Source: Sphingomonas sanxanigenens (GTDB taxonomy: Bacteria > Pseudomonadota > Alphaproteobacteria > Sphingomonadales > Sphingomonadaceae). Taken from it: a stretch of DNA of 10,375 nucleotides. The notes beneath the pieces were generated by a model. It ran no database searches and had not been told where the DNA came from. It saw only the letters and a list, made by a program, of their open reading frames with translations. The stretch covers positions 1 to 10,375 of the forward strand of contig QFNN01000107.1 in NCBI GenBank assembly GCA_003240855.1. The letters run 5' to 3'. The position numbers and the translations under genes were made by a program. Below, in pieces: positions 1-6,108 of this stretch (position 1 is its first letter; each line of letters opens with the position of its first letter).

Positions 1-899
1 GCGCGCACCGCGTCGGCCTCGCGCAATATCTCATGCGCAGATTCAGGACCATAGACATGAAGCCGCACGTCGGGCAGGCGCGCCGCCGCGCGCCGGATCG
101 CCGACAAGGCGACCAGCCGGTCCGCCTCGGCCGCAACGATCAGCAGCGGCGTCCGCACCGATTCCAGCACGCCCGGCGACTCGAGCGCCAGCGTCGAATC
201 ATAGGCGGTCGCGACCCATTTCCAGCTCGGCGGGCCAAGCGCCAGCTCAGGCTTTTCCGTTTTCCACCACATTTCGTCATCGTAGCGATCGACGTCGTGC
301 GTCAGGAAGGCGCGGCGCGATGCGCTGGGCGCGGCGGGACGTTCATTCTGCTTCCACGCCAGCCGATCGGGCTTGCCGATCCGCGTCATCAGATGCGCGA
401 CATGGCGCGCGATCCCCCGCGTGAAGGGGAAGCTGTGAAGCCCCAGCATCGGCGCGATCAGCACCGCCGCATCAGGCGCGATCCGCCCTTCGGCAAGCGA
501 GCGCAGCACCAGATGGCCGCCCATCGAATGGCCCATCACGACGTGCGGCCCGGGCGTGGCGGCCACCCATTCGGCATAAAAATCAGCGAGATCGTCGATC
601 CACGGCGCGAAGCTTTCGGCATGACCGACCTGCGGATCGGCGGTCAGCCGCCCGGATCCCCCCTGCCCGCGCCAGTCGAACGCCGTCACCGACCAGCCGG
701 CGCGGCGCCAGTGATCGAACGCCTCCAGATATTTCTCGATGATGTCGCCGCGCCCACCCTGAAAGAGGATCGCGCCACGCGCCCGCCCTGCCGCCGGCCA
801 GTCGAAGCGGCGAATGGACCAGCCATCGCGCGCGCGCCATTCGCCGACATGCGCGCCGGCGGGAATCGCGCGGCGATCGAAGGGCGCAGGCAGGCTCAT
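1..899 (-). CDS. Alpha/beta hydrolase, lysophospholipase/monoglyceride lipase type (3' end off window)
   Basis: Probable serine hydrolase acting on a lipid ester (lysophospholipid or monoacylglycerol); the true substrate cannot be told from sequence. Reading the minus strand from the ATG at 899 gives 299 uninterrupted codons to the window edge. An FQGGRGD segment near residues 46-52 fits the oxyanion-hole loop. The nucleophile elbow is GHSMGGH with Ser125, a candidate acid is Asp260 in AEADRLV, and a candidate base is His289 in ESAHE, so the catalytic triad is complete. Spacing and the FDWRGQGGSG motif (residues 73-82) match the Hydrolase_4/PldB-like family, usually about 300-330 residues, so only a short C-terminal tail is missing. 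No signal peptide is evident, so it is likely cytoplasmic. It is divergent from cpaA with 48 bases between start codons and has no clear Shine-Dalgarno. Nothing ties it functionally to the pilus genes. Confidence 0.9.
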   Translation of the reverse strand, partial: MSLPAPFDRRAIPAGAHVGEWRARDGWSIRRFDWPAAGRARGAILFQGGRGDIIEKYLEAFDHWRRAGWSVTAFDWRGQGGSGRLTADPQVGHAESFAPWIDDLADFYAEWVAATPGPHVVMGHSMGGHLVLRSLAEGRIAPDAAVLIAPMLGLHSFPFTRGIARHVAHLMTRIGKPDRLAWKQNERPAAPSASRRAFLTHDVDRYDDEMWWKTEKPELALGPPSWKWVATAYDSTLALESPGVLESVRTPLLIVAAEADRLVALSAIRRAAARLPDVRLHVYGPESAHEILREADAVR

Positions 900-915
900 T
901 CGGGCTGGTTACGGT

Positions 916-944
916 TTGGCAAGCAGCGTCGTCTACAGCTTATT
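916..944 (+). promoter_or_regulatory. Candidate sigma70-like promoter ahead of cpaA (weak)
   Basis: The 48-base gap between the divergent hydrolase and cpaA starts must hold promoters for both directions unless they lie inside the genes. On the plus strand TTGGCA at 916-921 is followed after 17 bases by CTTATT at 939-944. The first box is close to the -35 consensus; the second is poor as a -10. Transcription from it would begin at about the cpaA ATG, implying a leaderless or nearly leaderless message, which fits the lack of a visible ribosome binding site. This rests on pattern matching only and alphaproteobacterial promoters vary. Confidence 0.2.
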
Positions 945-947
945 GCC

Positions 948-1421
948 ATGTCAGGGGGACCAATCACGTTCGCGCTGCTCGGCGTGCTGGCGCTGCTGCT
1001 TCTGGTGGCGGCCTTCACCGATATTCGCAACCGGACGATCGCCAACGGCCTCAACGCCGCGATTGCGCTGCTCGCGCCGCTCTACTGGTGGTCGAACGGT
1101 CTGTCGCCCTGGCCGGATATGGCGATACAGTTTGGCCTAGCGCTGGCCATATTCGCGATCTTCGCGGGCGCCTTCGCTTTCGGCATGATGGGCGGCGGCG
1201 ATGTGAAGCTGCTCGGCGCGCTGGCGCTGTGGCTGCCCCTGCTCACGATGGTGCGGCTTCTGGTGATCATGTCAGTCGCCGGCGGCGTGCTGACGCTGGG
1301 CATGTTAATCATGCACAAGATCCGGAAATCGAACAGAAATCTTGAGATTCCCTATGGCGTGGCGATCGCCTTCGCCGGCCTGTGGGTAATAGCCGAACGA
1401 TATTTTAACCAATTTACTTGA
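948..1421 (+). CDS. cpaA: CpaA/TadV prepilin peptidase (A24 aspartic protease)
   Basis: Inner-membrane aspartic protease that removes the leader of Flp prepilin and pseudopilins before Tad pilus assembly. The product is 157 residues and very hydrophobic, with about four to five membrane segments. Both A24 catalytic aspartates are present: Asp25 in FTDIRNRTIAN, which matches the FxDxxxxxIpN pattern, and Asp85 in GMMGGGDVKLL, the GxGD motif. A conserved EIPYGVAIA segment near the C-terminus also fits. It lacks the N-terminal methyltransferase domain of PilD-type enzymes, which is normal for CpaA/TadV. The frame is open far upstream (from about 33), but that part is antisense to the hydrolase and is Arg/Pro-rich, so I take the ATG at 948, where the hydrophobic protein begins. 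No Shine-Dalgarno is visible before it. It is the first gene of the tad operon, 51 bases ahead of cpaB. Confidence 0.92.
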   Translation: MSGGPITFALLGVLALLLLVAAFTDIRNRTIANGLNAAIALLAPLYWWSNGLSPWPDMAIQFGLALAIFAIFAGAFAFGMMGGGDVKLLGALALWLPLLTMVRLLVIMSVAGGVLTLGMLIMHKIRKSNRNLEIPYGVAIAFAGLWVIAERYFNQFT

Positions 1422-1431
1422 TGAAATGAGC

Positions 1432-1450
1432 CCGGACCTTTCGTGTCCGG
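1432..1450 (+). other. Small intercistronic inverted repeat between cpaA and cpaB
   Basis: CCGGAC at 1432-1437 pairs perfectly with GTCCGG at 1445-1450 across a 7-base loop. The stem is only 6 bp and no T-tract follows, so it is not a convincing intrinsic terminator. It could be an mRNA processing or stability element, or chance in GC-rich DNA. Confidence 0.3.
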
Positions 1451-1472
1451 TTCAAGAGGGGCGTCTTAGGTC

Positions 1473-2480
1473 ATGGATGTCAAGAAGATCGCATTGCTGG
1501 TGGGTGCGCTGATCATTGCCGCAGCCACCGCCTTCATGGCGCGGAGCCTTATACAGGGCTCTTCGGCTCCGGTGGCGCAGGCCGCCGTCGTCGCGCCGCA
1601 ACCCGATGGGCCCATGGTCCTCGTCGCGACCAAGACGCTGCCGATCGGCACGATCATCGACGCCGGCTCGTTCCGTTTTCAGCCCTGGCCGAAGGAACTG
1701 ATGCAGGCGCAATATTTCGTGAAGGACGAGAAGATGGACCCGACGCAGCTCGTCGGGCGCGTCGTCCGCTTCGCGGTCACCGCCGGCCAGCCGGTCACGC
1801 AGGACTCGCTCGTCAAGCCGGGCGACCGCGGCTTCCTCGCCGCCGCCCTGGGGCCTGGCATGCGCGCCGTCACCGTTTCGGTTTCGCAATCCAGCGGCGT
1901 CGCGGGCTTCATCTTTCCGGGCGACCGCGTCGACCTGATGGTCACGCAGGAAATCCGCGGCTCCGGCGATGATAGCGCGCCGCTGCGGACTTCGGAGACC
2001 TTCGTTCGCAACCTGCGCGTGCTGGCCACCGACCAGCGCACCGACGGCACCGACAAGGACGGCAAGGCCAAGGTCGAGACTTTCCAGACCGTCACGCTCG
2101 AAGCGACCCCCAAGATCGCCGAGAAGATCGCGGTCGCGCAGTCGGTCGGCACGCTGTCGCTGTCGCTGCGCTCGATCGCCGACAACGCCGCCGAACTCGA
2201 ACGCGCCATTGCCGCCGGCGAGGTCTCGGTGCCGCAGAATGGCGACGCAAAAGCCGAAAAGCAGATGATGATCCAGGTCGCGTCGCGGCCGATCGATACG
2301 GGCGGCACTTATGTCACGGGCGCCGACGTCTCGCGCTTCCAGCGCAGCAGCGTCCCGAGCCGGAACGCCTCCAGTGCGGGCGCGGCGGCGGGCGGCGCAG
2401 CGGCGGCGAGCTTCTCGGGTCCTGTGGTCCGTGTGGCGCGCGGCAACGAAGTCACCGTGGTTCCGGTGGGGGGTAAATAA
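1473..2480 (+). CDS. cpaB: CpaB/RcpC Flp pilus assembly protein
   Basis: Periplasmic, inner-membrane-anchored accessory protein of the Tad secretin complex, thought to help assemble or gate the CpaC channel. The 335-residue product has a short charged N-terminus (MDVKK), one hydrophobic segment at residues 6-24 (uncleaved anchor or signal) and then an SAF-type domain around residues 47-115, recognised by MVLVATKTLPIGTIID and the VGRVVRFAVTAGQPVT stretch. The RcpC/CpaB domain follows at about residues 129-235, starting GMRAVTVSVSQSSGVAGFI and including FPGDRVDLMVT. A low-complexity Ala/Gly/Ser linker (about 297-314) precedes the typical end VVRVARGNEVTVVPV. Length is in the usual family range. 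AGAGGGG at 1455-1461 is a possible but distant ribosome site for the ATG at 1473. It ends 1 base before cpaC, so the two are probably translationally coupled. Confidence 0.94.
   Translation: MDVKKIALLVGALIIAAATAFMARSLIQGSSAPVAQAAVVAPQPDGPMVLVATKTLPIGTIIDAGSFRFQPWPKELMQAQYFVKDEKMDPTQLVGRVVRFAVTAGQPVTQDSLVKPGDRGFLAAALGPGMRAVTVSVSQSSGVAGFIFPGDRVDLMVTQEIRGSGDDSAPLRTSETFVRNLRVLATDQRTDGTDKDGKAKVETFQTVTLEATPKIAEKIAVAQSVGTLSLSLRSIADNAAELERAIAAGEVSVPQNGDAKAEKQMMIQVASRPIDTGGTYVTGADVSRFQRSSVPSRNASSAGAAAGGAAAASFSGPVVRVARGNEVTVVPVGGK
2466..2473 (+). promoter_or_regulatory. Ribosome binding site of cpaC inside the end of cpaB
   Basis: A G-rich run (GGTGGGGG) in the last cpaB codons lies 8 bases before the ATG at 2482. 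It supports that start over the in-frame upstream extension, which overlaps cpaB, and suggests coupled translation. Confidence 0.6.
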
Positions 2481-2481
2481 G

Positions 2482-4110
2482 ATGAGCAGTCTGAAGATGC
2501 GCCTGCGGCGCAGCGCCGGCGCGGTGATCGCGATCGCGATCGCGGCCGCCGGCCTCGCGACCCCGGCCCCGATCGGCGCGGCGCCCACGGCGCAGGCCCC
2601 GGCCGGCACGATCAACCTGTCCAAGGGCCGCGGCCGGATGGTCACGCTATCGGCGCCGATGAGCGACCTGTTCGTCGCCGACGACAAGGTGGCCGACGTG
2701 CAGGTTCGTTCGCCGACCCAGCTCTATATCTTCGCCAAGGATTTCGGCGAGACGACGATCTATGCGACGGCCAAGGGCGGCGCGGTGGTCTATTCGACCA
2801 ACGTCCGCGTCGGCAGCAATGTCGAGACGATCGATCAGATGCTGAGCATGGCGATGCCCGATGCGCACATCACCGCGACCCCGATGAACGGCCTCGTGCT
2901 GCTGACCGGCACCGTCGCCAATCCTGACGACGCTGCAGAGGCCGAGCGCCTTACCGCGGCTTTCGTCGGTAAGGATATGCAGGTGCTGACCCGGCTGCGC
3001 ACCGCGACGCCGCTGCAGGTCAACCTTCAGGTCCGCATCGCCGAGGTCAACCGCGAGCTGGTCAAATCGATCGGCGTCAACCTGATGACGCGCGACAATA
3101 CCGGCGGCTTCACCTTCGGCCTGGCGCAGGGGCGCAATTTCGGCTCGATCGGCAATACCGATCTGTCCGGCCTGCCCAAGCTCGACGCGTCATCGATTTT
3201 CGGCCTGCCTGCCGGATCGCTGTCGCTGCCCTTCGATCCGGTCTCCGGCCAGTTCATCTCCAAGGCCGGCACCGCTTTCGATTTGTCGAAACTGGCGCAG
3301 GGCGCGGGCATCACCAATATCGGCCTGGCCGGCAAGCTGTTCGGCGTCGACGTCGCCTCGGCGATCGACCTTGCTGAGAATAGCGGCCTTATCACCACGC
3401 TGGCCAACCCGAACCTGACCGCGCTTTCGGGCGAAACGGCCAGCTTCCTCGCCGGCGGCGAAGTGCCGATCCCGATCAGCCAGGGATTCAACCAGGTCAC
3501 GATCGAATATAAACAATATGGCGTCAGCCTCGCCTTCACGCCGACCGTGCTGGCCGACGGCCGCATTTCGATGCGCGTCCGCCCCGAAGTGTCGGAACTG
3601 ACGTCGACGGGCGCAGTCGTCCTCAACGGCTTCAGCGTGCCCGCGCTCACCACGCGGCGGGCCGAAACGACGGTCGAGCTGGGTTCGGGCCAGAGCTTCA
3701 TGATCGGCGGCCTGCTGAAATCGACGCACAATAACAGCGTCGACAAGGCGCCGGGCCTTGGCGATCTGCCGATCCTCGGCGCGCTGTTCCGCTCGAACAA
3801 GTTCCAGCGGCAGGAAACCGAGCTGATCATCCTCGTGACGCCCTATCTGGTGCGCCCGGTCTCGGCCAACCAGCTCGCGCTGCCCACCGACGGCTATCAC
3901 GCCCCGACCGATGCGGAGCGCCTGTTCCAGGGCAAGCTGTTCGACGGCAAGAGCGGCGAGAAGCGCCCGGTCCCGACGATGGCTCCGCCGGTCACCGCGC
4001 CTGCGCCCGGCGGCGTGCCTAGCGGTCCGCAGGCCGCTGCGGAGCCGGCGAAGAAATCCAAGCAGGAAAGCCAGGTGGCCGCCGCGGCGCCCGGCTTCTC
4101 GTCCAAATGA
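2482..4110 (+). CDS. cpaC: CpaC/RcpA outer-membrane secretin of the Tad pilus
   Basis: Forms the outer-membrane channel through which the Flp pilus exits. The 542-residue product starts with a cleavable signal peptide: basic MSSLKMRLRR, a hydrophobic core at 11-28, and likely cleavage near the AQA around 37-39. A pilus/secretin N-terminal domain (about 42-110, with GRMVTLSAPMSDLFVADDKV) is followed by a BON-like segment (about 114-175) and a short linker LQVRIAEVNR at 182-191 that begins the secretin core. The core runs to about 460 with recognisable blocks: LITTLANPNLTALSGETASF at 303-322, GGEVPIPIS at 325-333, VRPEVSEL at 366-373, MIGGLLK at 407-413 and DLPILGALFRS at 428-438, ending in ETELIILVTPYLVRP. 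The last 70 residues or so are Pro/Ala/Lys-rich and probably disordered. The reading frame is open from 2311, but the signal peptide and ribosome site support 2482. Confidence 0.95.
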   Translation: MSSLKMRLRRSAGAVIAIAIAAAGLATPAPIGAAPTAQAPAGTINLSKGRGRMVTLSAPMSDLFVADDKVADVQVRSPTQLYIFAKDFGETTIYATAKGGAVVYSTNVRVGSNVETIDQMLSMAMPDAHITATPMNGLVLLTGTVANPDDAAEAERLTAAFVGKDMQVLTRLRTATPLQVNLQVRIAEVNRELVKSIGVNLMTRDNTGGFTFGLAQGRNFGSIGNTDLSGLPKLDASSIFGLPAGSLSLPFDPVSGQFISKAGTAFDLSKLAQGAGITNIGLAGKLFGVDVASAIDLAENSGLITTLANPNLTALSGETASFLAGGEVPIPISQGFNQVTIEYKQYGVSLAFTPTVLADGRISMRVRPEVSELTSTGAVVLNGFSVPALTTRRAETTVELGSGQSFMIGGLLKSTHNNSVDKAPGLGDLPILGALFRSNKFQRQETELIILVTPYLVRPVSANQLALPTDGYHAPTDAERLFQGKLFDGKSGEKRPVPTMAPPVTAPAPGGVPSGPQAAAEPAKKSKQESQVAAAAPGFSSK

Positions 4111-4113
4111 GTC

Positions 4114-4120
4114 GGGGGAG
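4114..4120 (+). promoter_or_regulatory. Ribosome binding site fixing the cpaD start at 4128
   Basis: GGGGGAG lies 7 bases before the ATG at 4128. A competing in-frame ATG at 4107 overlaps the cpaC stop as ATGA, but it would put seven extra polar residues ahead of the lipoprotein signal. The spacing and the signal peptide both favour 4128. Confidence 0.65.
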
Positions 4121-4127
4121 CAGGACC

Positions 4128-4772
4128 ATGCGCATCTTCACCACCACTGCCCTTGCCGCTCTCGCCGTCACGCTCAGTGGCTGCGGCGGCTACAAGCCGA
4201 CGCTCAACCAGGGGCTTGAGCCGGTCCACCAGCCCGTCGTCAGCCGCACCGATTATGTAATCGACGTTGCGGCCGGATCGGGCGGCCTAGCCTCGGGCGA
4301 GGCCCAGCGCCTGGCCGGCTGGTTCGACTCGATGCGCCTCTCTTATGGCGACCGCATCTCGGTGGACGAGGGCGACGCCTATGGCGACGCCGGCGCTCGC
4401 GCCGAAATCGCCAAGATGGCTTCGGGATACGGCCTGCTGCTTTCAGACACGACGCCGGTCACCGCCGGTTCGGTTCCGGCGGGCCGCGTGCGCGTCATCG
4501 TCAGCCGCTCGCGCGCCGAAGTGCCCAATTGCCCGGACTGGAGCCGCGGTTCGGCCGAACTCGCCGGGTCCACCATGTCCAACTATGGCTGCGCCGCCAT
4601 GTCCAATCTCGCCGCCATGGTCGCCAATCCCGAGGATCTTATCCACGGCCGCGATCCCGCCGGCGGGACCGACGGTTTCACCGCGGGCAAGGCGATCAAA
4701 TCCTATCGGACCCGTCCGCTCAGCGGCGAGAAGGATCTGACCAAGGAAACCACCACGAAAGGCAGCAACTGA
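4128..4772 (+). CDS. cpaD: CpaD pilus assembly lipoprotein
   Basis: Outer-membrane lipoprotein of the alphaproteobacterial Tad machine, thought to act with the CpaC secretin as a pilotin-like or stabilising partner. The 214-residue product begins MRIFTTTALAALAVTLSGCG, a lipoprotein signal with lipobox LSGC and acylated Cys19. The family's core features are visible: a DYVIDVAAGSGGLASGEAQ stretch (42-60), a WFDSMRLSYGDRISVD segment (65-80), and the characteristic NCPDWS at 134-139 followed by NYGCAAMSNLAAMVANPEDL at 152-171 and GRD. Cys135 and Cys155 are the only other cysteines and could form a periplasmic disulfide (inference). Length fits the CpaD family. The stop codon overlaps the cpaE start by one base (TGATG), so CpaE translation is probably coupled to it. 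Confidence 0.93.
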   Translation: MRIFTTTALAALAVTLSGCGGYKPTLNQGLEPVHQPVVSRTDYVIDVAAGSGGLASGEAQRLAGWFDSMRLSYGDRISVDEGDAYGDAGARAEIAKMASGYGLLLSDTTPVTAGSVPAGRVRVIVSRSRAEVPNCPDWSRGSAELAGSTMSNYGCAAMSNLAAMVANPEDLIHGRDPAGGTDGFTAGKAIKSYRTRPLSGEKDLTKETTTKGSN

Positions 4773-6058
4773 TGAACGCGCCCTGGAGCCCTTCGCGCAC
4801 GGGTAACCCGCGCGAACCCTTCGTCGCCTTCGTTTGCGACGATGCGACCGCCGACCAGATCCGGCCGATCACCGTCGAACTCGGCTGGTCGCCGGAGAAG
4901 GTCAACAAGGGCGGTCTGCGCAACGCCGTTCAGTCGCTGTCGGTCTCGGCCAGCCCCAACGTCCTGTTCGTCGACCTGTCGGAATCGGGCGATCCGCTGA
5001 ACGATATCAACGCCCTTGCCGAAGTCTGCGAGCCCGGCACCGTCGTGATCGCGGCCGGGCAGGTCAATGATGTGCGCCTTTACCGGGATCTGCTCGCCAG
5101 CGGCATCCAGGATTATCTGCTGAAGCCGTTCAGCCCCGATCAGCTTCGCGACGCCTTCTCGCAGGCGCAGGCCGTGTTCAACGCGCCGCGCCATGCCGAG
5201 CCCGCAGTCGAAAGGCCGCACCTGATGACGGCCGTCATCGGATCGCGCGGGGGCGTCGGCGCCTCGTCGGTTGCGGCGTCGCTCGCCTGGCTGTTCGGTG
5301 AAAAGCATGGCCGCGCGACTGCGCTGCTCGATCTCGACATTCATTTCGGCACCGGGGCGCTCGCGCTCGACCTCGAGCCGGGCCGCGGCCTGACCGACGC
5401 GATCGAAAATCCCAGCCGTATCGACGGGCTGTTCATCGAACGCGCAATGGTCAAAGCCAACGAAAAGCTGGCGATCCTCTCGGCCGAAGCCCCGATCCAC
5501 CAGCCGATGCTGTCGGACGGCGCCGCATTCCACCAGCTTCAGGAGGAAATGAAGGCGGCGTTCGAGTGCACCGTCGTCGATCTGCCGCGCCACATGCTGG
5601 TGCAATATCCGCAGCTCGTGAACGACGCGACCTCGGTCGTGATCGTCACTGAGATGACGCTGGCGGCGGCGCGCGACGTGATCCGCCTGCTTGCCTGGCT
5701 GCGGTCCAACGCTCCCCAGGCCAAGCCGATCCTGGTCGCCAACCGCGTGCCGCCGCAGGCGGCGGGCGAACTGGCGCGCAAGGACTTCGAGGCTTCGATC
5801 GAACGCAAGATCGATCTTGTCCTGCCGCTCGACGCCAAGGTCGCGGCGCAGGCGGCGAAGCTGGGCAAGCCGATTGCCGAGGCCGGCAAGGGCGCGAAAC
5901 TCAGCCAGGGCCTGCTCGCGCTTTCGACCCGCCTCGTCAACGCCGCCGAAGATCAGGCGGCCGACGAAGGCGAAGAAAAGGCCGGCAAGGGCTCGCTTCT
6001 CGGCAAGCTCGGCGGGCTGAAGGCGATGATGCCGTCCAAGGCGAAAGCCAAGGCGTAA
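4772..6058 (+). CDS. cpaE: CpaE/TadZ pilus localisation ATPase-like protein
   Basis: Cytoplasmic MinD/ParA-superfamily protein that directs Tad pilus assembly, in related systems to a cell pole. The 428-residue product has an N-terminal receiver-like domain (about 15-135) that keeps the usual landmarks: a putative phospho-acceptor Asp68 in VLFVDLSES and a conserved Lys118 in YLLKPFS. A linker then leads to the MinD-like domain, which starts at MTAVIGSRGGVGASSVAAS (152-170). This deviant Walker A has Arg in place of the signature Lys and Ala in place of the P-loop Lys before Ser. A following Asp pair is in LLDLDIHFG (185-193), and VVDLPR at 268-273 sits where the Walker B-like strand belongs. 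CpaE/TadZ proteins are known to have atypical Walker motifs, so weak or absent ATP hydrolysis is possible. The C-terminal 40 residues are Lys/Ala-rich. An in-frame extension upstream overlaps cpaD and is rejected; the start at 4772 overlaps the cpaD stop. Confidence 0.93.
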   Translation: MNAPWSPSRTGNPREPFVAFVCDDATADQIRPITVELGWSPEKVNKGGLRNAVQSLSVSASPNVLFVDLSESGDPLNDINALAEVCEPGTVVIAAGQVNDVRLYRDLLASGIQDYLLKPFSPDQLRDAFSQAQAVFNAPRHAEPAVERPHLMTAVIGSRGGVGASSVAASLAWLFGEKHGRATALLDLDIHFGTGALALDLEPGRGLTDAIENPSRIDGLFIERAMVKANEKLAILSAEAPIHQPMLSDGAAFHQLQEEMKAAFECTVVDLPRHMLVQYPQLVNDATSVVIVTEMTLAAARDVIRLLAWLRSNAPQAKPILVANRVPPQAAGELARKDFEASIERKIDLVLPLDAKVAAQAAKLGKPIAEAGKGAKLSQGLLALSTRLVNAAEDQAADEGEEKAGKGSLLGKLGGLKAMMPSKAKAKA

Positions 6059-6064
6059 TGACAG

Positions 6065-6087
6065 GCGCCGGCCCTTTTTGCCGGCGC
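6065..6087 (+). other. Perfect 8-bp GC hairpin between cpaE and tadB
   Basis: GCGCCGGC at 6065-6072 pairs without mismatch with GCCGGCGC at 6080-6087. The 7-base loop is CCTTTTT. The T-run is in the loop and none follows the stem, so it is not a textbook intrinsic terminator on either strand. It may cause partial termination, protect the 3' end of a cpaA-E message, or separate expression of the tadBC part. It sits exactly where cpaF is found in most tad operons. Confidence 0.7.
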
Positions 6088-6108
6088 GAACGGATCGGGT
6101 GAAAGCTG

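Noticed and set aside
33..947. In-frame upstream extension of cpaA (462-residue frame)
   Set aside because: It is antisense to the alpha/beta hydrolase, which has a complete catalytic triad. The extension is Arg/Pro-rich with no domain features, as expected for a GC-rich shadow frame.
900..947. Sigma54-type promoter suggested by TGGCA near 917
   Set aside because: No TTGCA-like -12 element is found at the required spacing.
2311..2481. Upstream extension of cpaC overlapping cpaB
   Set aside because: The signal peptide begins at 2482 and a ribosome site precedes it; the extension would bury the signal peptide and is only the alternative frame of cpaB.
1452..2687. 411-residue open frame on the minus strand opposite cpaB
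   Set aside because: Arg/Asp-rich composition without motifs, lying opposite cpaB, which has clear domain structure. A high-GC antisense artefact.
3027..3900. Two overlapping minus-strand frames opposite cpaC
   Set aside because: Neither shows motifs and they compete for the same bases opposite the secretin core.
4529..4771. Upstream extension of cpaE overlapping cpaD
   Set aside because: Low-complexity Arg-rich sequence in the cpaD shadow; CpaE homology begins at the ATG that overlaps the cpaD stop.
4703..5605. 300-residue minus-strand frame opposite cpaE
   Set aside because: No recognisable domain and biased composition; the plus strand encodes a clear receiver plus MinD-like protein.
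6065..6087. Intrinsic terminator at the cpaE-tadB hairpin
   Set aside because: The T-run lies in the loop and none follows the stem on either strand, so I list it as a hairpin of unknown role.
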